From NCBI GenBank assembly GCA_044238965.1, contig JBIICJ010000140.1, positions 1 to 5,596 on the forward strand: 5,596 nt of DNA. Direction: 5' to 3'. Origin of the DNA: Micavibrio_B sp044238965 (GTDB lineage: Bacteria; Pseudomonadota; Alphaproteobacteria; Micavibrionales; Micavibrionaceae). Position numbers and translations under genes: made by a program. Below are positions 5,051-5,596 of this stretch, one piece after another. How positions within the stretch are numbered: position 1 is the first letter of the stretch; each line of letters begins with the position of its first letter. Under the pieces are notes generated by a model, which had not been told where the DNA came from, did not search any database, and saw only the letters and a program-made list of their open reading frames with translations.

Positions 5051-5448
5051 AGTTCGAAGTTCAAGCACCTCGCGCAAGGAAGAAATTCCTAGAATTTTTG
5101 CTGCCAAGCTTTATTGAACAGCTTAACCTTCAATCAAGTAAAAAGTCGGTGATAGTTACTACTCAGCCTGATAGCACTCACAGCGGGCTAACAGTTGAGC
5201 TGCCTGGGGCAGATATGTACATGGTAGTTATTAAGTCTAGTCTAAGCTTTGAAACTACTGGAATTGCACTTGCTCATGAAATGGTGCACGTTCAACAGTT
5301 TGCTAGGGGTGTGTTAAAATCCCTAAAAGGTGGAAAGAACTCTTGGAACGGTAAAGTGTACTCGTCAAAGGTTTCATACCTAGATCGTCCATGGGAAATA
5401 AAGGCGTTTCAACAACAAGAGCTGCTTTTTAGGCGTGCCATTGATTAA
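5047..5448 (+). CDS. Putative small zinc metallopeptidase (HExxH), 133 aa
   Basis: The ATG at 5047 overlaps the preceding TGA (ATGA), so translation is probably coupled. The central LAHEMVHVQQFARG segment (75-88) holds HExxH at His77-Glu78-xx-His81. The downstream RPWEIKAF (114-121) supplies Glu117 as a likely third zinc ligand, the gluzincin-like arrangement of small phage and bacterial peptidases ending in a PWEIEA-type motif. The N-terminal 70 residues form a small domain without signal peptide, so the enzyme is expected in the cytoplasm or virion. By family it would cut peptide bonds using zinc. The substrate is unknown. It could process a phage or host protein, or be an inactive relative. 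It is unrelated in motif to the metzincin at the window start. Confidence is good for the metal site and lower for activity. Confidence 0.83.
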   Translation: MKFEVQAPRARKKFLEFLLPSFIEQLNLQSSKKSVIVTTQPDSTHSGLTVELPGADMYMVVIKSSLSFETTGIALAHEMVHVQQFARGVLKSLKGGKNSWNGKVYSSKVSYLDRPWEIKAFQQQELLFRRAID

Positions 5449-5463
5449 TTGAGAGGTGATAAT

Positions 5464-5596
5464 ATGCTATACGTCAAAATTGTGAATAATCTTCCGGTAG
5501 AAATTTCTGACAAATATGTCGATGAATATATCGAAGGTCCGGAGTGGAAATCGCGCTGGGACTGGTCAAGTCTTGATGAGGTTTCTCGGCTAGCTC
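5464..5596 (+). CDS. Hypothetical protein, 5' part only (runs off window)
   Basis: ATG 5464 follows AGGTGAT (5454-5460), an excellent anti-Shine-Dalgarno match, 15 bases after the previous stop. The frame is open to the window end, giving 44 complete residues. They start LYVKIVNNLPVEIS and contain a Trp-rich acidic piece, GPEWKSRWDWSSLDE (24-38). I do not recognise it. Position and strand make it the next member of the same gene cluster, and its full length and function cannot be judged here. Confidence 0.78.
   Translation, partial: MLYVKIVNNLPVEISDKYVDEYIEGPEWKSRWDWSSLDEVSRLA

Noticed and set aside
1..5596. tRNA genes, CRISPR array, insertion sequence or defence island
   Set aside because: No tRNA T-loop context, spaced direct repeats, transposase motifs or terminal repeats, or known defence-gene motifs were seen by eye on either strand.

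Overview
The window looks like part of the late region of a T4-like (tailed, contractile-type) bacteriophage. Three things support this. A 517-residue large terminase carries all the ATPase and nuclease motifs of the T4 gp17 type. A perfect copy of the T4 late-promoter box TATAAATA lies just upstream of it, and a one-base variant (CATAAATA) lies upstream of the next gene cluster. The rest is a tight row of small, same-strand genes with good ribosome binding sites and overlapping or near-touching ends. No host housekeeping gene, tRNA, rRNA, CRISPR array or insertion sequence was seen. Base composition is moderately AT-rich. The small-gene families resemble those I remember from marine T4-like phages, but the host cannot be named from the sequence.

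Layout. Bases 2-829 are the 3' part of a gene that enters from outside the window. It encodes a metzincin-type zinc metallopeptidase and closes with a clear Rho-independent terminator (847-875). Bases 880-940 hold the late promoter and a very short leader. Bases 941-2494 encode the large terminase (GTG start). Bases 2495-2588 hold the second late-promoter-like box and a strong ribosome binding site. From 2589 on there is a probable late operon: an 89-aa protein, a 60-aa protein, a conserved phage protein broken by a -1 frameshift (3068-3756), a 69-aa conserved protein, a 73-aa very basic protein starting in a GTGA overlap, and a 53-aa acidic protein. A 66-base gap (4370-4435) follows, with a perfect 10-bp inverted repeat overlapping a TATAAT sequence. 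It leads into a 204-aa protein, a 133-aa HExxH metallopeptidase-like protein coupled to it by an ATGA overlap, and the start of another gene running off the window end.

How the genes work together. Terminase is the DNA-packaging motor and is expressed late. The metzincin is closed off by its own terminator and therefore belongs to the preceding transcription unit. It may be a virion-associated or lysis/host-interaction enzyme, but that is inference. The small proteins downstream have no known function. Their arrangement suggests one or two co-transcribed units. The most notable observations are the two unrelated zinc-peptidase-like genes within 5 kb, the clean frameshift in an otherwise conserved gene, and the palindrome at 4393-4420. 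I see no defence system or other clearly new multi-gene system.
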